DNA of 28,418 nucleotides, taken from positions 1-28,418 of the forward strand of contig CAMLDY010000026.1 in the NCBI GenBank assembly GCA_946478895.1, given 5' to 3'. The stretch comes from an uncultured Gemmatimonadota bacterium (GTDB taxonomy: Bacteria > Gemmatimonadota > Gemmatimonadetes > Gemmatimonadales > Gemmatimonadaceae). The translations under genes and the position numbers were made by a program. A model generated the notes under the pieces. It did no database searches. It had not been told where the DNA came from and worked only from the letters and a program-made list of their open reading frames with translations. Positions 1-7,631 of the stretch are shown in pieces. Within the stretch, counting starts at the first letter, position 1, and each line of letters begins with the position of its first letter.

Positions 1-886
1 TCATGTGCATTCCGTGCAGGTGCATCGGGTGGATCATCATCCCTTCGTTCATGAACCGGATGCGGACCTTCTGGCCCCTCTTCGCCACGATCGGATCGGT
101 CGCCGGGAAGCTCTTGCCGTTGAAGGTGTAACCGTGCGCGCCGTCGTTGAGGACGAGCACATAGTCGACGTCGGCTTTCTCGATCGGCTGCGGATCGCGC
201 GGCTCGATGATGAACGCGCCGAGCAATCCGAGACCAACCTGGGTCGCGGAATTGTGGTGCGAGTGGTACATGTGCGAGCCGGGATTGGGCGCCGTGAACT
301 CGTATGTCCAGGTCTGGCCGGGCTTTACAGGCGGCTGAGTGATGAACGGCACGCCATCCTGATCGTTTGGCAGCTCGACGCCGTGAAAATGGATGACCGT
401 TGATTCGGTGAGCTCGTTCTTGAGGATCACCCGCACGCGATCTCCCTCGCGCACGCGAATCTGGGGACCGGGAATCTGCTCGTTGTACGCCCACGCCTCG
501 ACCGTCTGTCCGGGCGTGGTCTCCCAACGGATTTTCTTCGCGGTGAGCTCGAAGATCTTGACGCCGTTTTTGATTTTCGGCTCGAGAATCCGGTTGCCCT
601 TTCCCTCTGTCTTTGCCGGAAAGGCCTTGATGCCCGCCTCATGCATCTTGTCCATCGCTTCCGCCGCTTCGGCGGGCGACAGCGGTGCCGGGTTCGGCGC
701 CATGGTGCCGCCACTATGATCCTCCTCGTGGATCTTCGACTGCTGCGCACCGGACTCGCCGACGGAGCAGGCAGCGAGAACGCTGCCGGCCATCGCCGTC
801 GCCGCGGTATTGCGAAGGAAGTCACGCCGCGAGCCCCTTTTGCCGAGCAGCGTCGCGGGCATCTTTATCTCATTGTTGTCGTTCAT
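1..886 (-). CDS. Multicopper oxidase, Tat lipoprotein (partial, C-terminus beyond window)
   Basis: The reading frame is open from an ATG at 886 to the window edge (295 residues). The N-terminus has a twin-arginine motif, SRRDFL (residues 19-24), a hydrophobic stretch and a lipobox LAAC (Cys40), so export by Tat and lipid anchoring are likely. Copper-ligand motifs are HFHG (His166/168), HMYHSHH (His205-211) and HPMHLHGM (His286/289/291) near the edge. The last motif normally lies in the C-terminal cupredoxin domain; reaching it by residue 286 suggests a compact two-domain enzyme rather than a three-domain laccase, though the missing end could change this. Substrate is unknown (phenolics, Cu(I) or other metals are possible). 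No clear ribosome site precedes 886, and an in-frame ATG at 862 is an alternative. A copy of the recurrent palindrome lies 109 nt upstream. Confidence 0.88.
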   Translation of the reverse strand, partial: MNDNNEIKMPATLLGKRGSRRDFLRNTAATAMAGSVLAACSVGESGAQQSKIHEEDHSGGTMAPNPAPLSPAEAAEAMDKMHEAGIKAFPAKTEGKGNRILEPKIKNGVKIFELTAKKIRWETTPGQTVEAWAYNEQIPGPQIRVREGDRVRVILKNELTESTVIHFHGVELPNDQDGVPFITQPPVKPGQTWTYEFTAPNPGSHMYHSHHNSATQVGLGLLGAFIIEPRDPQPIEKADVDYVLVLNDGAHGYTFNGKSFPATDPIVAKRGQKVRIRFMNEGMMIHPMHLHGMHM

Positions 887-994
887 TGTTGTTGAGCAGA
901 AAAGAGGGTGCGGTTACCTACACGCTCAAAGTACGATTCAGGCTTAGCTGCCTCTGTCGTGGGTTGGAGGATTGTTGCTGGGCAAAGCTCCCAC

Positions 995-1014
995 GTTTTG
1001 TAGGGGATAACCGG
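995..1014 (+). promoter_or_regulatory. Recurrent palindrome, site A
   Basis: GTTTTGTAGGGGATAACCGG matches the motif repeated through the window (TTTTGT, then GGG, A/T core, CC). It lies 109 nt upstream of the multicopper oxidase start and only 5 nt before the kinase ATG, so it more plausibly serves the oxidase. A weaker half-like match, GGTTACCTACACG, lies at about 922-934. Confidence 0.5.
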
Positions 1015-1019
1015 ACAGG

Positions 1020-2633
1020 ATGCCCGATCGGATAACGCACGACATTCTGGCGGAGATCGTGGAGATAGCGGCCGATGCCGTGATCTGCATCGATGCCTCC
1101 CAGCGGATCACGTTCTTCAACGCGGGCGCCGAAGCGATCTTCGGATACAAACCCCAGGAGATCATCGGCCAGCGGATCGAGGTCCTCATCCCTAAGCGTT
1201 TCCGTGCGAACCACGCCCGCCAGGTCGAGGAATTCGGCCGCTCGGGTGTACGGGCGCGCCGAATGGGCGAGCGCAGGGAAATCGCGGCGCTCCGAAAAAG
1301 TGGCGAAGAATTCGCCGCCGAGGCTGCAATTTCCCAGGTCCACCACGAGGACGGGAGTGTCATCTATGCCGTGGTGCTGCGGGACATCTCCGCTCGCAAG
1401 CGTTTCGAGCAGCGCGAGAGCTTTCTCGCCGAAGCGGGCGAGAAGCTGGCCGCGGCGTTCGGCTCGACAGAGACTCTCACACAAGTCGCCAGGCTCGCGG
1501 TCCCGACGATCGCTGACGGCTGCATCCTCGAGAACAGGACTGGGAACGGCTTTCACATTGGCGCGGCCGCTCACGTCGATCCCGCGATCGAGGCCGTGTT
1601 GGACGAGCTCGGTGACGCGGGACTTCGAACTCCACCGAGGAATCATCCGCTGGCCGAGATTCTGGAGAAGCGCGCGCCCGTGCTCATCCAGCCCGATGCC
1701 ACGGCGCACTTGCTCGAGCGAAGCAGAATTCCGAGTTACCTGACTGCGATCAGAGCGATGAATCCGCGCGCGGCGCTTTTTCTCCCGCTCGTTGCGCGCG
1801 AGCAGCTGATTGGGGCGCTCTGTCTCTTTCGCCGCAGCGCGAGCTTTGATAGCGAAGATCTGACGTTCGCGGTGGACCTCGCGCGTCTCACCGCGCTCGC
1901 GCTCGACAACGCGCGACTGCACGACACCGTGCGCGCGAGCCTGCGCTCTCGTGACGAGATGGTCGGCGTGGTGTCACACGATCTGCGTAATCCGGTGGCG
2001 GCCATAAAGATGTTGAGCATATCGCTGCTCAAGGATCCGGCAACGCGAGACCGGGATGCGCGCGAAAAAATCGAGCTGGTCTGCCAGGCCGCCGACCAGA
2101 TGGACGCGCTGATCAGGGACCTGCTCGACGTGAATCGCCTCGATGCGGGTCGGCTCGCCATTTCGCCTCAACCCCTCGATCCCGCGACGCTGCTGCTCGA
2201 GTCGCTGCAGACTCTGCGGCCATTGGTCGAGGCGCGCGGGATCGATCTCGATCTGCAGATCGAGACGGGCTTGCCCAAAGTGATGGCGGACCGCGAGCGA
2301 ATCCAGCAAACGTTGTCGAACCTCGTCGGCAACGCGATCAAGTTCTCGCCGAACGGATCCAAGATCGCGGTGGTGATCCGGCGCGACAAGCAGGGCGTGG
2401 TCATCTCGGTGGTCGACAACGGCAAGGGTATCGCGCCGGAGCAGCTGCCGCGGGTCTTCGATCGCTACTGGCAGTCATCTCGCACCGATCGTCAGGGCGC
2501 GGGGCTTGGACTGGCGATCGCGAAGGGAATCGTGGAGACCCACGGCGGCAGAATCTGGATCGAGAGCAAGCCCGGGGAGGGGACGACAGCGTCGTTCACC
2601 CTCCCCGAGTCAGACGACCAGCAATCCGACTAG
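1020..2633 (+). CDS. Soluble PAS-GAF sensor histidine kinase
   Basis: A 537-residue kinase without membrane segments, so it probably senses a cytoplasmic signal. An N-terminal PAS domain (about 5-125, with the FGY and PKRFR region typical of PAS folds) is followed by a GAF domain (about 140-300) and a HisKA dimerisation domain with phospho-acceptor His320 in VVSHDLRNP. The HATPase domain carries the N-box (LVGNAIKFSP, Asn438), DNGKGI and GAGLGLAIAKG. All catalytic boxes are intact. It would autophosphorylate and pass phosphate to a response regulator, but none is encoded here, so it is an orphan locally. PAS and GAF domains can bind haem, flavin or small ligands; no ligand can be assigned from sequence. 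The ATG at 1020 has only a weak purine-rich site (GGACAGG). It ends 11 nt from the convergent flavoprotein gene. Confidence 0.93.
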   Translation: MPDRITHDILAEIVEIAADAVICIDASQRITFFNAGAEAIFGYKPQEIIGQRIEVLIPKRFRANHARQVEEFGRSGVRARRMGERREIAALRKSGEEFAAEAAISQVHHEDGSVIYAVVLRDISARKRFEQRESFLAEAGEKLAAAFGSTETLTQVARLAVPTIADGCILENRTGNGFHIGAAAHVDPAIEAVLDELGDAGLRTPPRNHPLAEILEKRAPVLIQPDATAHLLERSRIPSYLTAIRAMNPRAALFLPLVAREQLIGALCLFRRSASFDSEDLTFAVDLARLTALALDNARLHDTVRASLRSRDEMVGVVSHDLRNPVAAIKMLSISLLKDPATRDRDAREKIELVCQAADQMDALIRDLLDVNRLDAGRLAISPQPLDPATLLLESLQTLRPLVEARGIDLDLQIETGLPKVMADRERIQQTLSNLVGNAIKFSPNGSKIAVVIRRDKQGVVISVVDNGKGIAPEQLPRVFDRYWQSSRTDRQGAGLGLAIAKGIVETHGGRIWIESKPGEGTTASFTLPESDDQQSD

Positions 2634-2651
2634 CCCCTGCGGAATCAGGGG
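2634..2651. terminator. Small convergent hairpin
   Basis: CCCCTG and CAGGGG form a 6-bp stem around CGGAAT, between the converging kinase and flavoprotein genes and overlapping the latter's stop codon. No T-tract follows, so a terminator role is inferred from position. Confidence 0.4.
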
Positions 2652-3193
2652 GTGACGCGCTTCGCGGGTTTGGTGCTCGCCTCCCGGCCACGCACGTCGC
2701 TGACTGCAATCCGAAAAAGAGTCTGACGGAACGACACCGGATCCGTCTCGGTGAGTGAGCCGGGTACGATCTTGCTCACCAGCTCCGCCGCTTTGATCCA
2801 CAGCTCTTCGGCGTGGGCGCTGCCGCGGGGATGGAGAATCCAGAAGCTGCCGTGGATCACCACGCTCGTCCACTCGAAGACATCCCGCACCTCATCGATC
2901 TCGAATGCAACCCACTGATTGTGGGTGAGCGCCATGATCTTGTCGCCTTCCGAGGTGCGCCCATAGAGCCAGCCGCGCTCGTACACGTAGTGGATGGGCT
3001 GGATATCGACACGGTCGTGGAAAGAGAATGCGAGGCGCCCCACTTTGTTGCGCAGCAGAACCTGCTCGATCTCGTCGCGCTCCAGATCACGGAAACTCAC
3101 ATCTCCCCGCCGCGCGGGTGGCTTCGCGACCGTGCTCGCCGCCGTCGATACGGGGCGAGCCGGGCGAGAGCGCGTCTTCTTCGCGGCAGACAT
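2645..3193 (-). CDS. PNPOx-fold (NimA-like) flavoprotein
   Basis: A 182-residue protein of the pyridoxamine 5'-phosphate oxidase-like split-barrel family, which binds FMN or F420-type cofactors. The body (about residue 32 on) shows the family pattern: an RVDIQPIHYVYERGWLYGRT core, then GDKIMAL and WTSVVIHGSF strands. The first 30 residues are different: rich in Lys, Arg, Ala and Pro with no fold expected, an added basic tail. The ATG at 3193 overlaps the upstream USP stop codon (TGATG) and has GGAGG just before it; a GTG one codon earlier is possible. The coupling places it in one transcript with the USP. Substrate is unknown. Relatives include nitroimidazole-resistance proteins and small redox enzymes; PNPOx-like proteins also occur in hypoxia regulons. 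Confidence 0.82.
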   Translation of the reverse strand: MSAAKKTRSRPARPVSTAASTVAKPPARRGDVSFRDLERDEIEQVLLRNKVGRLAFSFHDRVDIQPIHYVYERGWLYGRTSEGDKIMALTHNQWVAFEIDEVRDVFEWTSVVIHGSFWILHPRGSAHAEELWIKAAELVSKIVPGSLTETDPVSFRQTLFRIAVSDVRGREASTKPAKRVTP

Positions 3194-4152
3194 CACGCCT
3201 CCGCCAGCGCTTTGTTTTCCGCGGATGTCTCTTTGACCGCGGCCTGCGCTTTGGGGTGGAAGACGAGCAGCGACGTCGGCGATCTCCTGGTCACTTCGTC
3301 GGCGACGCTACCGAACACGAACCGAGTCATGCCGCCGGCGCCGCTGGTGGCTATCGCCAGAAGATCGGCGCGCGCGCGCTCGGCGTAGTCGAGGAGGGAC
3401 TGAGCGACGCTCTCACCGAGCACGACATCCTTGCTGACGGCGACACCATCCTCGGCGAGTCGGCTCGCCGCGCTGGTGAGATACGCCTCGGCCGCGGCCA
3501 TGTCCGCATCCCACCACGGGAGTCCGGGCTGCATGATCCGCTCCTGCGAGTACGTCGTCGGCGTCAGAACCTGGACGAGGCTTACGGTGGCGTTGATTCG
3601 CAGTGCGAGGGACGCGACATCGGGGAGGATCTGCTCCGCGAGCGCCGAGCCGTCGAGGGGAACGACGATCCGCGTGACCGATGATGTGGGAGCGGCATTC
3701 AGCAGGGTCGTCCCCTCTTTGACCACCAGCACCGGGATGTGGGTGTGGCGGATGAGATAGTCTGTAACGCTGCCGAGGGCGATGCGCTTGATGCCCCCCC
3801 GAGCGTGACTGCTCATGACGATCAGGTCGACTCCGAACTTCTCCGCGTACTCGCGGAGGGTGGGTCCGACCGGTCCGTCCTCGAGCGACGTGATGACGCG
3901 GATCCCTGCTTTCCTGTATTCGGCGCCTTCTGACTCGAGCTTGCGGAGCCGCGCGCGTCGCTCCTCTCGGAGACTCTCTTCGGTAATCTCGAGGACCGGT
4001 TGGTGCGGGACGGTCTGGAGCACGAGGGGCGCCGGATCCACTCGAACGAGCCGCAGCGTCGCATCGAACTGCTGGGCGAGTCTCACCGCCGCGAGGACAG
4101 CAGGCTTTTCGCTGTCAGATCCTTCCGTCGGCGCCATGATGACTTTGTACAT
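3193..4152 (-). CDS. Universal stress protein, tandem UspA domains (USP1)
   Basis: A 319-residue cytoplasmic protein made of two UspA domains (about 1-150 and 160-310). Each starts with the usual strand followed by an acidic loop (VIMAPTEGS; IVVPLDGSALAEQIL) and ends in the nucleotide-loop region followed by a GS and a hydrophobic strand. The first loop reads SSHARGG...LGS, where the canonical second Gly is Ala; the second reads ATSGAGG...FGS, with the first Gly and the His replaced. ATP binding may therefore be altered. The ATG at 4152 is chosen because AAGGAGG sits 5 nt upstream; the adjacent ATG at 4155 is too close to it. It is coupled to the flavoprotein. Its promoter must lie in 4153-4216, where only a weak match to the recurrent palindrome is visible (about 4178-4200). 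Confidence 0.93.
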   Translation of the reverse strand: MYKVIMAPTEGSDSEKPAVLAAVRLAQQFDATLRLVRVDPAPLVLQTVPHQPVLEITEESLREERRARLRKLESEGAEYRKAGIRVITSLEDGPVGPTLREYAEKFGVDLIVMSSHARGGIKRIALGSVTDYLIRHTHIPVLVVKEGTTLLNAAPTSSVTRIVVPLDGSALAEQILPDVASLALRINATVSLVQVLTPTTYSQERIMQPGLPWWDADMAAAEAYLTSAASRLAEDGVAVSKDVVLGESVAQSLLDYAERARADLLAIATSGAGGMTRFVFGSVADEVTRRSPTSLLVFHPKAQAAVKETSAENKALAEA

Positions 4153-4216
4153 CATTCCCTCCTTTAGCTTCGCCTGAATTCTACACGGATTCGGGCAAAT
4201 CGGGCGTGGAAACGCC

Positions 4217-4253
4217 GCATGACGCCGCGCCGGGTCACTGCGCGGCGTCATGC
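4217..4253. terminator. Strong hairpin terminator
   Basis: A perfect 14-bp GC-rich stem (GCATGACGCCGCGC and its complement at 4240-4253) with a 9-nt loop lies 13 nt past the stop of the barrel gene. It separates that gene from the USP1 promoter region. No long T-tract follows. Confidence 0.75.
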
Positions 4254-4266
4254 AGCCATCGGTTGG

Positions 4267-5742
4267 TCAGAAGGCGACTACACCCTCGACCATGAACCCC
4301 TTGAACTTCCCGCCGTTCCGAATGTCGGTCGTCGGGAAATCGAGGTACTTCTGGTTCACGAACTCCAGCTTGGTGAGCACGTTCGGGGTGATGAACCAGC
4401 CACCACCGACCTGGGCGCGATTGACCGTGACGTCAGGGCTGCCGACCGTCAGCTGGCCTTTGACCGTGTTATACCGTCCGGCGACGAACACCCTCTGATC
4501 GGGAAGGAAGCGGTACACTACTTCGCCGACGTTCTGCTTCCAGGTGCGGTTGGCGGTTTCGCCCGCGGCGCGACCTTTGGCAGTCTCGATGTTGCCGAAT
4601 AGCTCCAGGCCTCTGTACTCGAGGAACGGGTTGATGACCCAGGAGTGAATGCTGTTCTTCAGACCCGGCTGCATTGCACCCGACCATGCCTGCGCAGTTT
4701 CCGTCGAGCTCGTATTCTCGAGCACATCGTAGTACCGTGAGCCCGCTCTGTCACCACTGAAGAGAGTATTGCTGACCGAGCTGGCGGTCGCGTACTCGGA
4801 GCCGGTGAGACGGAACCGGAATCCGTTCTCGAGAGTCTTGTCGACGCCGACCTTCATCAGGTAGCTCGGCGAGCGCTTGTCGGGGCTGGTGATCATGCCG
4901 CGGCTTTCACCGCCGGTGACCCCACCCATGAAGAGGAACGGTCCGGGGCGAACATAAATCTCGCCGCCGACTTCGGTGGTAAAGGCGTCCATGATGTAGT
5001 TGCCGACGAGTGCGTTGCGAATCGCGTTGCCGTTATCCGAGCGGCGGAAGTGCGCATCACCGTAGTTGATCTCGAAGTGTCCGGCGCGAATCGTCACGTA
5101 CTTCATGATGTCGTTGAGCGGCTGCCAGTCGATCGGCGAAGCGTCGACGAGCAGGTAGCCGTCCTTGACCCAGGTCTCCTGGTGGTGCCGCGCCGATGAG
5201 TACGTGGTCATCGCGACGCGGATTCCGCGCGCCAGCTGGCCGTTGAGGTACAGATTGGCCGTGGCGTTGTTCGGCCCGTGGCCGATGCGAATCAGCTGGT
5301 TGGCATCGGTGGTCACCGGCGGAGTGCCGGAGGTCACCATCCGCGGGGCAGCAGTGTTGCTGTGATCGAGACCCTGGAACTGCTGAGTGAAAGCAGCACC
5401 CCACTGGAGCTTGAATCCATCGTAAGCAACTGATTCATCCTTCGGTGCCTCGAACACGTTGATGCCGCGCTTGTCTTCGGGGCGGTAGTTCTGGATCTCC
5501 ACCTTCGGTGCCATCGCCATGAACGCCGACGGCTTCTTCGCCTCTTTCTTGCCGACAGCGGCAATCTTCCTGACGGTGTCGATGGTTGTCGAATCTGGTA
5601 GCGCGATACCGGCCGGCGAAGCCGTATCGACGCGGTTGGCTGCCGTGGCGCCGACTGTCATTTTGGTTCCCTGCGCGCTCATGCGGGGCGCGACTGCGAG
5701 CATTGCGACCGCGGCTGCAAGGACTGTGTAAGTGGTTTTCAT
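4267..5742 (-). CDS. Outer-membrane beta-barrel (porin-like) protein
   Basis: A 491-residue exported protein. The start has a Sec signal peptide (MKTTYTVLAAAVAMLAVAPRMSAQ, cleavage near residue 24). From about residue 100 the sequence alternates polar and hydrophobic residues with many Gly and aromatic residues (LQWGAAFTQQF, GGEIYVRPGPFLFMGGVTGG, VFVAGRYNTVKGQLTV) and ends in VVAF, a C-terminal Phe as expected for barrels inserted by the BAM machinery. Residues 25-100 form a low-complexity, Lys/Ala-rich periplasmic segment. It resembles phosphate-selective or carbohydrate porins in style, but no substrate can be named. GGGAGC precedes the ATG at 5742. It follows the YceI-like gene by 55 nt on the same strand, so the two are probably co-transcribed, and it ends in a strong hairpin. 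Confidence 0.8.
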   Translation of the reverse strand: MKTTYTVLAAAVAMLAVAPRMSAQGTKMTVGATAANRVDTASPAGIALPDSTTIDTVRKIAAVGKKEAKKPSAFMAMAPKVEIQNYRPEDKRGINVFEAPKDESVAYDGFKLQWGAAFTQQFQGLDHSNTAAPRMVTSGTPPVTTDANQLIRIGHGPNNATANLYLNGQLARGIRVAMTTYSSARHHQETWVKDGYLLVDASPIDWQPLNDIMKYVTIRAGHFEINYGDAHFRRSDNGNAIRNALVGNYIMDAFTTEVGGEIYVRPGPFLFMGGVTGGESRGMITSPDKRSPSYLMKVGVDKTLENGFRFRLTGSEYATASSVSNTLFSGDRAGSRYYDVLENTSSTETAQAWSGAMQPGLKNSIHSWVINPFLEYRGLELFGNIETAKGRAAGETANRTWKQNVGEVVYRFLPDQRVFVAGRYNTVKGQLTVGSPDVTVNRAQVGGGWFITPNVLTKLEFVNQKYLDFPTTDIRNGGKFKGFMVEGVVAF

Positions 5743-5797
5743 AATTGCTCCCGGTGTTGAATCGTTGTGCGTGATTGCTGTCGACTGCGATTTGTCC

Positions 5798-6445
5798 TTA
5801 CTGCCCGGCGCGATTGAGCGCGTCCAGCTGCGCCAGCAGCTCCGGTCCTGCCTTGAGCGTGAATTTCACTTTGACTTCATTGCCAACCTTGAGGGTACCG
5901 AACATGAAGCTCGGCGCCTTGATGCCGAAGTCGCTGAGCAGAAGCGTCTGCTCGCCGGAAGCGACAGCCTTGCCATCGCTCTGGCGCTCGGCGCTGATCT
6001 TCATTTCGATCGACCTGGTTTCGCCGGCGATCATGAGGGTGCCGGTGGTCTTCGCAGCGAAGGCGGTCGGTGAGACGCTGCCGTTGAGAAGGTCGTAGCC
6101 GGTCAGGGTGTACTTGATCAGCTGGTTCTCATCGGCCTTGAGGGTGCCGTACATGTTGCGATCCATCTGCGAATTCCCGCAGCTCAGCGTCTTGACAACG
6201 ATGTTCACTTTCACTGCTGCAATCGGCCGCGCGACCTTGGTGAGGTCTTTGGTGTAGCCGGGATCGACATCTACGTAGGCATTGAGCTTGTCGGTCTTGC
6301 AGTGCCACGCGTGCATGGAAGACGTGCCCTCGACGGTCAGCTCGCTGGCCGGATCGAGGCGGAGTCGAACCGCGTTGGCGCCTTGCGCGCCGGCGGTTGC
6401 CGTCGCTGCCATCAGCGCTGAGACTGTCAGAAGGGTCTTTCTCAT
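5798..6445 (-). CDS. YceI-like periplasmic protein
   Basis: A 215-residue protein with a Sec signal peptide (about 1-21, ending AGAQ) and a single YceI lipocalin-like domain. Typical features are the LDPASELTVEGTSSMHAWHC start, a middle strand pair around YTLTGYDLLNG and the closing LLLSDFGIKAPSFMFGTLKVGNEVKVKF. YceI proteins bind long-chain isoprenoid lipids in other bacteria; ligand and role here are not known. Two Cys residues (WHCKTD; LSCGNS) could form a disulphide. It is first in a two-gene unit with the outer-membrane barrel. Two copies of the recurrent palindrome lie 111-160 nt upstream of its ATG. Confidence 0.87.
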   Translation of the reverse strand: MRKTLLTVSALMAATATAGAQGANAVRLRLDPASELTVEGTSSMHAWHCKTDKLNAYVDVDPGYTKDLTKVARPIAAVKVNIVVKTLSCGNSQMDRNMYGTLKADENQLIKYTLTGYDLLNGSVSPTAFAAKTTGTLMIAGETRSIEMKISAERQSDGKAVASGEQTLLLSDFGIKAPSFMFGTLKVGNEVKVKFTLKAGPELLAQLDALNRAGQ

Positions 6446-6555
6446 CTTCGTATCCTCGATTGGTTTGTGCGTTGTTTGGTACGCACCCAGGATACGAGTC
6501 CAGCGATTCCGCTACTGTCGGACTTCACCTCAATTTTCGCGGGCAAGTCGCTGAA

Positions 6556-6575
6556 GTTTTGGCGGGGATTCCGCA
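6556..6575 (+). promoter_or_regulatory. Recurrent palindrome, site B
   Basis: GTTTTGGCGGGGATTCCGCA matches the repeated motif and begins 111 nt upstream of the YceI-like ATG, close to the 109 nt seen for the multicopper oxidase and 112 nt for nosZ. Confidence 0.5.
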
Positions 6576-6584
6576 CTGAGGGAG

Positions 6585-6604
6585 GGGGGATTCCCCTACA
6601 AGGA
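6585..6604 (-). promoter_or_regulatory. Recurrent palindrome, site C (best symmetry)
   Basis: GGGGGATTCCCCTACAAGGA on the plus strand. The core GGGGATTCCCC (6586-6596) is a perfect 11-nt palindrome; on the minus strand CTTGTAGGGGAATCCCC aligns with sites A and H. It sits ten bases beyond site B, so the pair could bind two dimers. Confidence 0.55.
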
Positions 6605-6620
6605 AAGGACCTGTACTGCA

Positions 6621-6719
6621 ACTAACGGCATCGATAATCGCGGACTAACTGGAACTCGGGCTGCCGACTTGAGCGGTTGTCCGAGTTCCAGTTAGTCCGC
6701 GATTATCAATGCCGTTAGT
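6621..6719. repeat. Long inverted repeat, 39-bp arms with one mismatch
   Basis: The left arm (6621-6659) and right arm (6681-6719) are reverse complements over 39 positions with a single C/T mismatch (6632 against 6708), around a 21-nt centre. The arms carry ACTAACTGGAACTCGG and its complement. The right arm contains the stop codon of the adjoining membrane-protein gene. As RNA it would form a very long hairpin and could stop transcription from either side. Its length is far beyond a usual terminator, so a REP-like or MITE-like mobile palindrome is an alternative. Confidence 0.9.
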
Positions 6720-7170
6720 CAGAGTACGAGTTCACCGCCTGAATCTCGGTATGCCGAATCTGTCCCCCGAGGTTGGCCGTCCATCCCATCAGCGCACTTA
6801 TCGCCAGCGTGCCGACAAGACCGGCCGCCGCCATCCACCTCGGCGCGCGCTTCGAGCGCAGCCAGAGAAGGGCGAGCAACGACAGCCCGCCCAGAACGCC
6901 AATCACGATCGTTGTCAGCTCGGCGGCTTCTTCGTGCTCGTGGATCGTACTCTTGGTCACGCCAGCAAGATGCTCGACCGCCTCTTCGGCGGGCTCACCG
7001 GTGAAGTAGACCGCGATGGCAACAGCGGCCAGACCAGCGGTGAACGCCAGCGCGAACTTCGTGGAAACCACATCCCGCAGCAACAGCGCGGCAGAAAACA
7101 GTATCAGTGCGACGAGAGCGCCGACGACCGGAACATGGTTGAGAAGCAAGTGAATGTGGACGAGACTCAT
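6715..7170 (-). CDS. Four-TM membrane protein, DUF2231-like
   Basis: A 151-residue integral membrane protein with about four hydrophobic helices (residues about 8-30, 37-53, 83-103 and 110-130). Conserved-looking His residues cluster near membrane edges: HIHLLLNHVP at the start, EHLAG and IHEHEEAAE between helices 2 and 3. This pattern recalls DUF2231-type proteins, possibly haem- or metal-binding, but no function is established. The ATG at 7168-7170 has GGAG 5 nt upstream. It is the last gene of a minus-strand unit after the CBS and 129-residue membrane genes. The stop codon lies inside the right arm of the long inverted repeat, so the original C-terminus may have been changed by that element's arrival. 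Confidence 0.75.
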   Translation of the reverse strand: MSLVHIHLLLNHVPVVGALVALILFSAALLLRDVVSTKFALAFTAGLAAVAIAVYFTGEPAEEAVEHLAGVTKSTIHEHEEAAELTTIVIGVLGGLSLLALLWLRSKRAPRWMAAAGLVGTLAISALMGWTANLGGQIRHTEIQAVNSYSD

Positions 7171-7225
7171 ATCTACTCCGGCTCGCGGTGGAGCGTTGAA
7201 AGATTTGTTCGCGCGGACGGCCGGG

Positions 7226-7615
7226 TCAGGCGGCCCGCAGCCGCTCGCGGAGGGCCCTTCGGGCGAAAGCCTGGCCAATTATTGCGCAAGGAATGACCAG
7301 CACGAGAGCAGCGACGGTGTACCACGACGCGCCGGTGCTCCAGAACTCACGGATGAGACCGAACCCGAAGAACACCTGCGCCACGATGAACCCACTCATC
7401 GTCTGGCTCGAGTTATGGATGCGTGCGGTCACGTATGCGCCCACGATTATCGCAGCTGCCGTATAGACGAGGGCAATCACACCGGCCCCAACGGTGGGCA
7501 TGTAGTACTCGCCGCGCATCGCCGGCGCGACGAGTCTGCCGAGCGCCCAGCCGCCGGTCACGATCAACCCGGTGGTCACGAGAAAACCAGCGAGAACTGC
7601 CTTGATGCTTCGCAT
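7226..7615 (-). CDS. Hypothetical four-TM membrane protein
   Basis: A 129-residue very hydrophobic protein with about four membrane helices (residues about 5-28, 40-62, 73-88 and 95-115) and an Arg-rich C-terminal tail (ARRALRERLRAA) expected on the cytoplasmic side. No family is recognised with confidence. The ATG at 7615 is preferred because a GGGGGG run lies about 8 nt before it; an ATG at 7630 is also in frame. It begins 16 nt after the CBS gene stop and is followed after 55 nt by the DUF2231-like gene, so the three form an operon. Confidence 0.7.
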   Translation of the reverse strand: MRSIKAVLAGFLVTTGLIVTGGWALGRLVAPAMRGEYYMPTVGAGVIALVYTAAAIIVGAYVTARIHNSSQTMSGFIVAQVFFGFGLIREFWSTGASWYTVAALVLVIPCAIIGQAFARRALRERLRAA

Positions 7616-7631
7616 CGAACGACCCCCCATG

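Noticed and set aside
427..825. Minus-strand 132-codon ORF inside the multicopper oxidase region
   Set aside because: It is a shifted frame of the oxidase gene; the ligand motifs are in the frame starting at 886.
918..1922. Minus-strand 334-codon ORF opposite the histidine kinase
   Set aside because: Its residues are Arg/Asp/Glu-rich without any domain, and the opposite frame has intact PAS, GAF and kinase motifs; it is a GC-rich shadow.
4178..4200. Palindrome copy before USP1
   Set aside because: The match (CCGAATCCGTGTAGAATT on the minus strand) has too many mismatches and a different spacing to list as a site.
6621..6719. Possible CRISPR or attachment site
   Set aside because: Only one pair of inverted arms, no spacer array, tRNA or integrase nearby.
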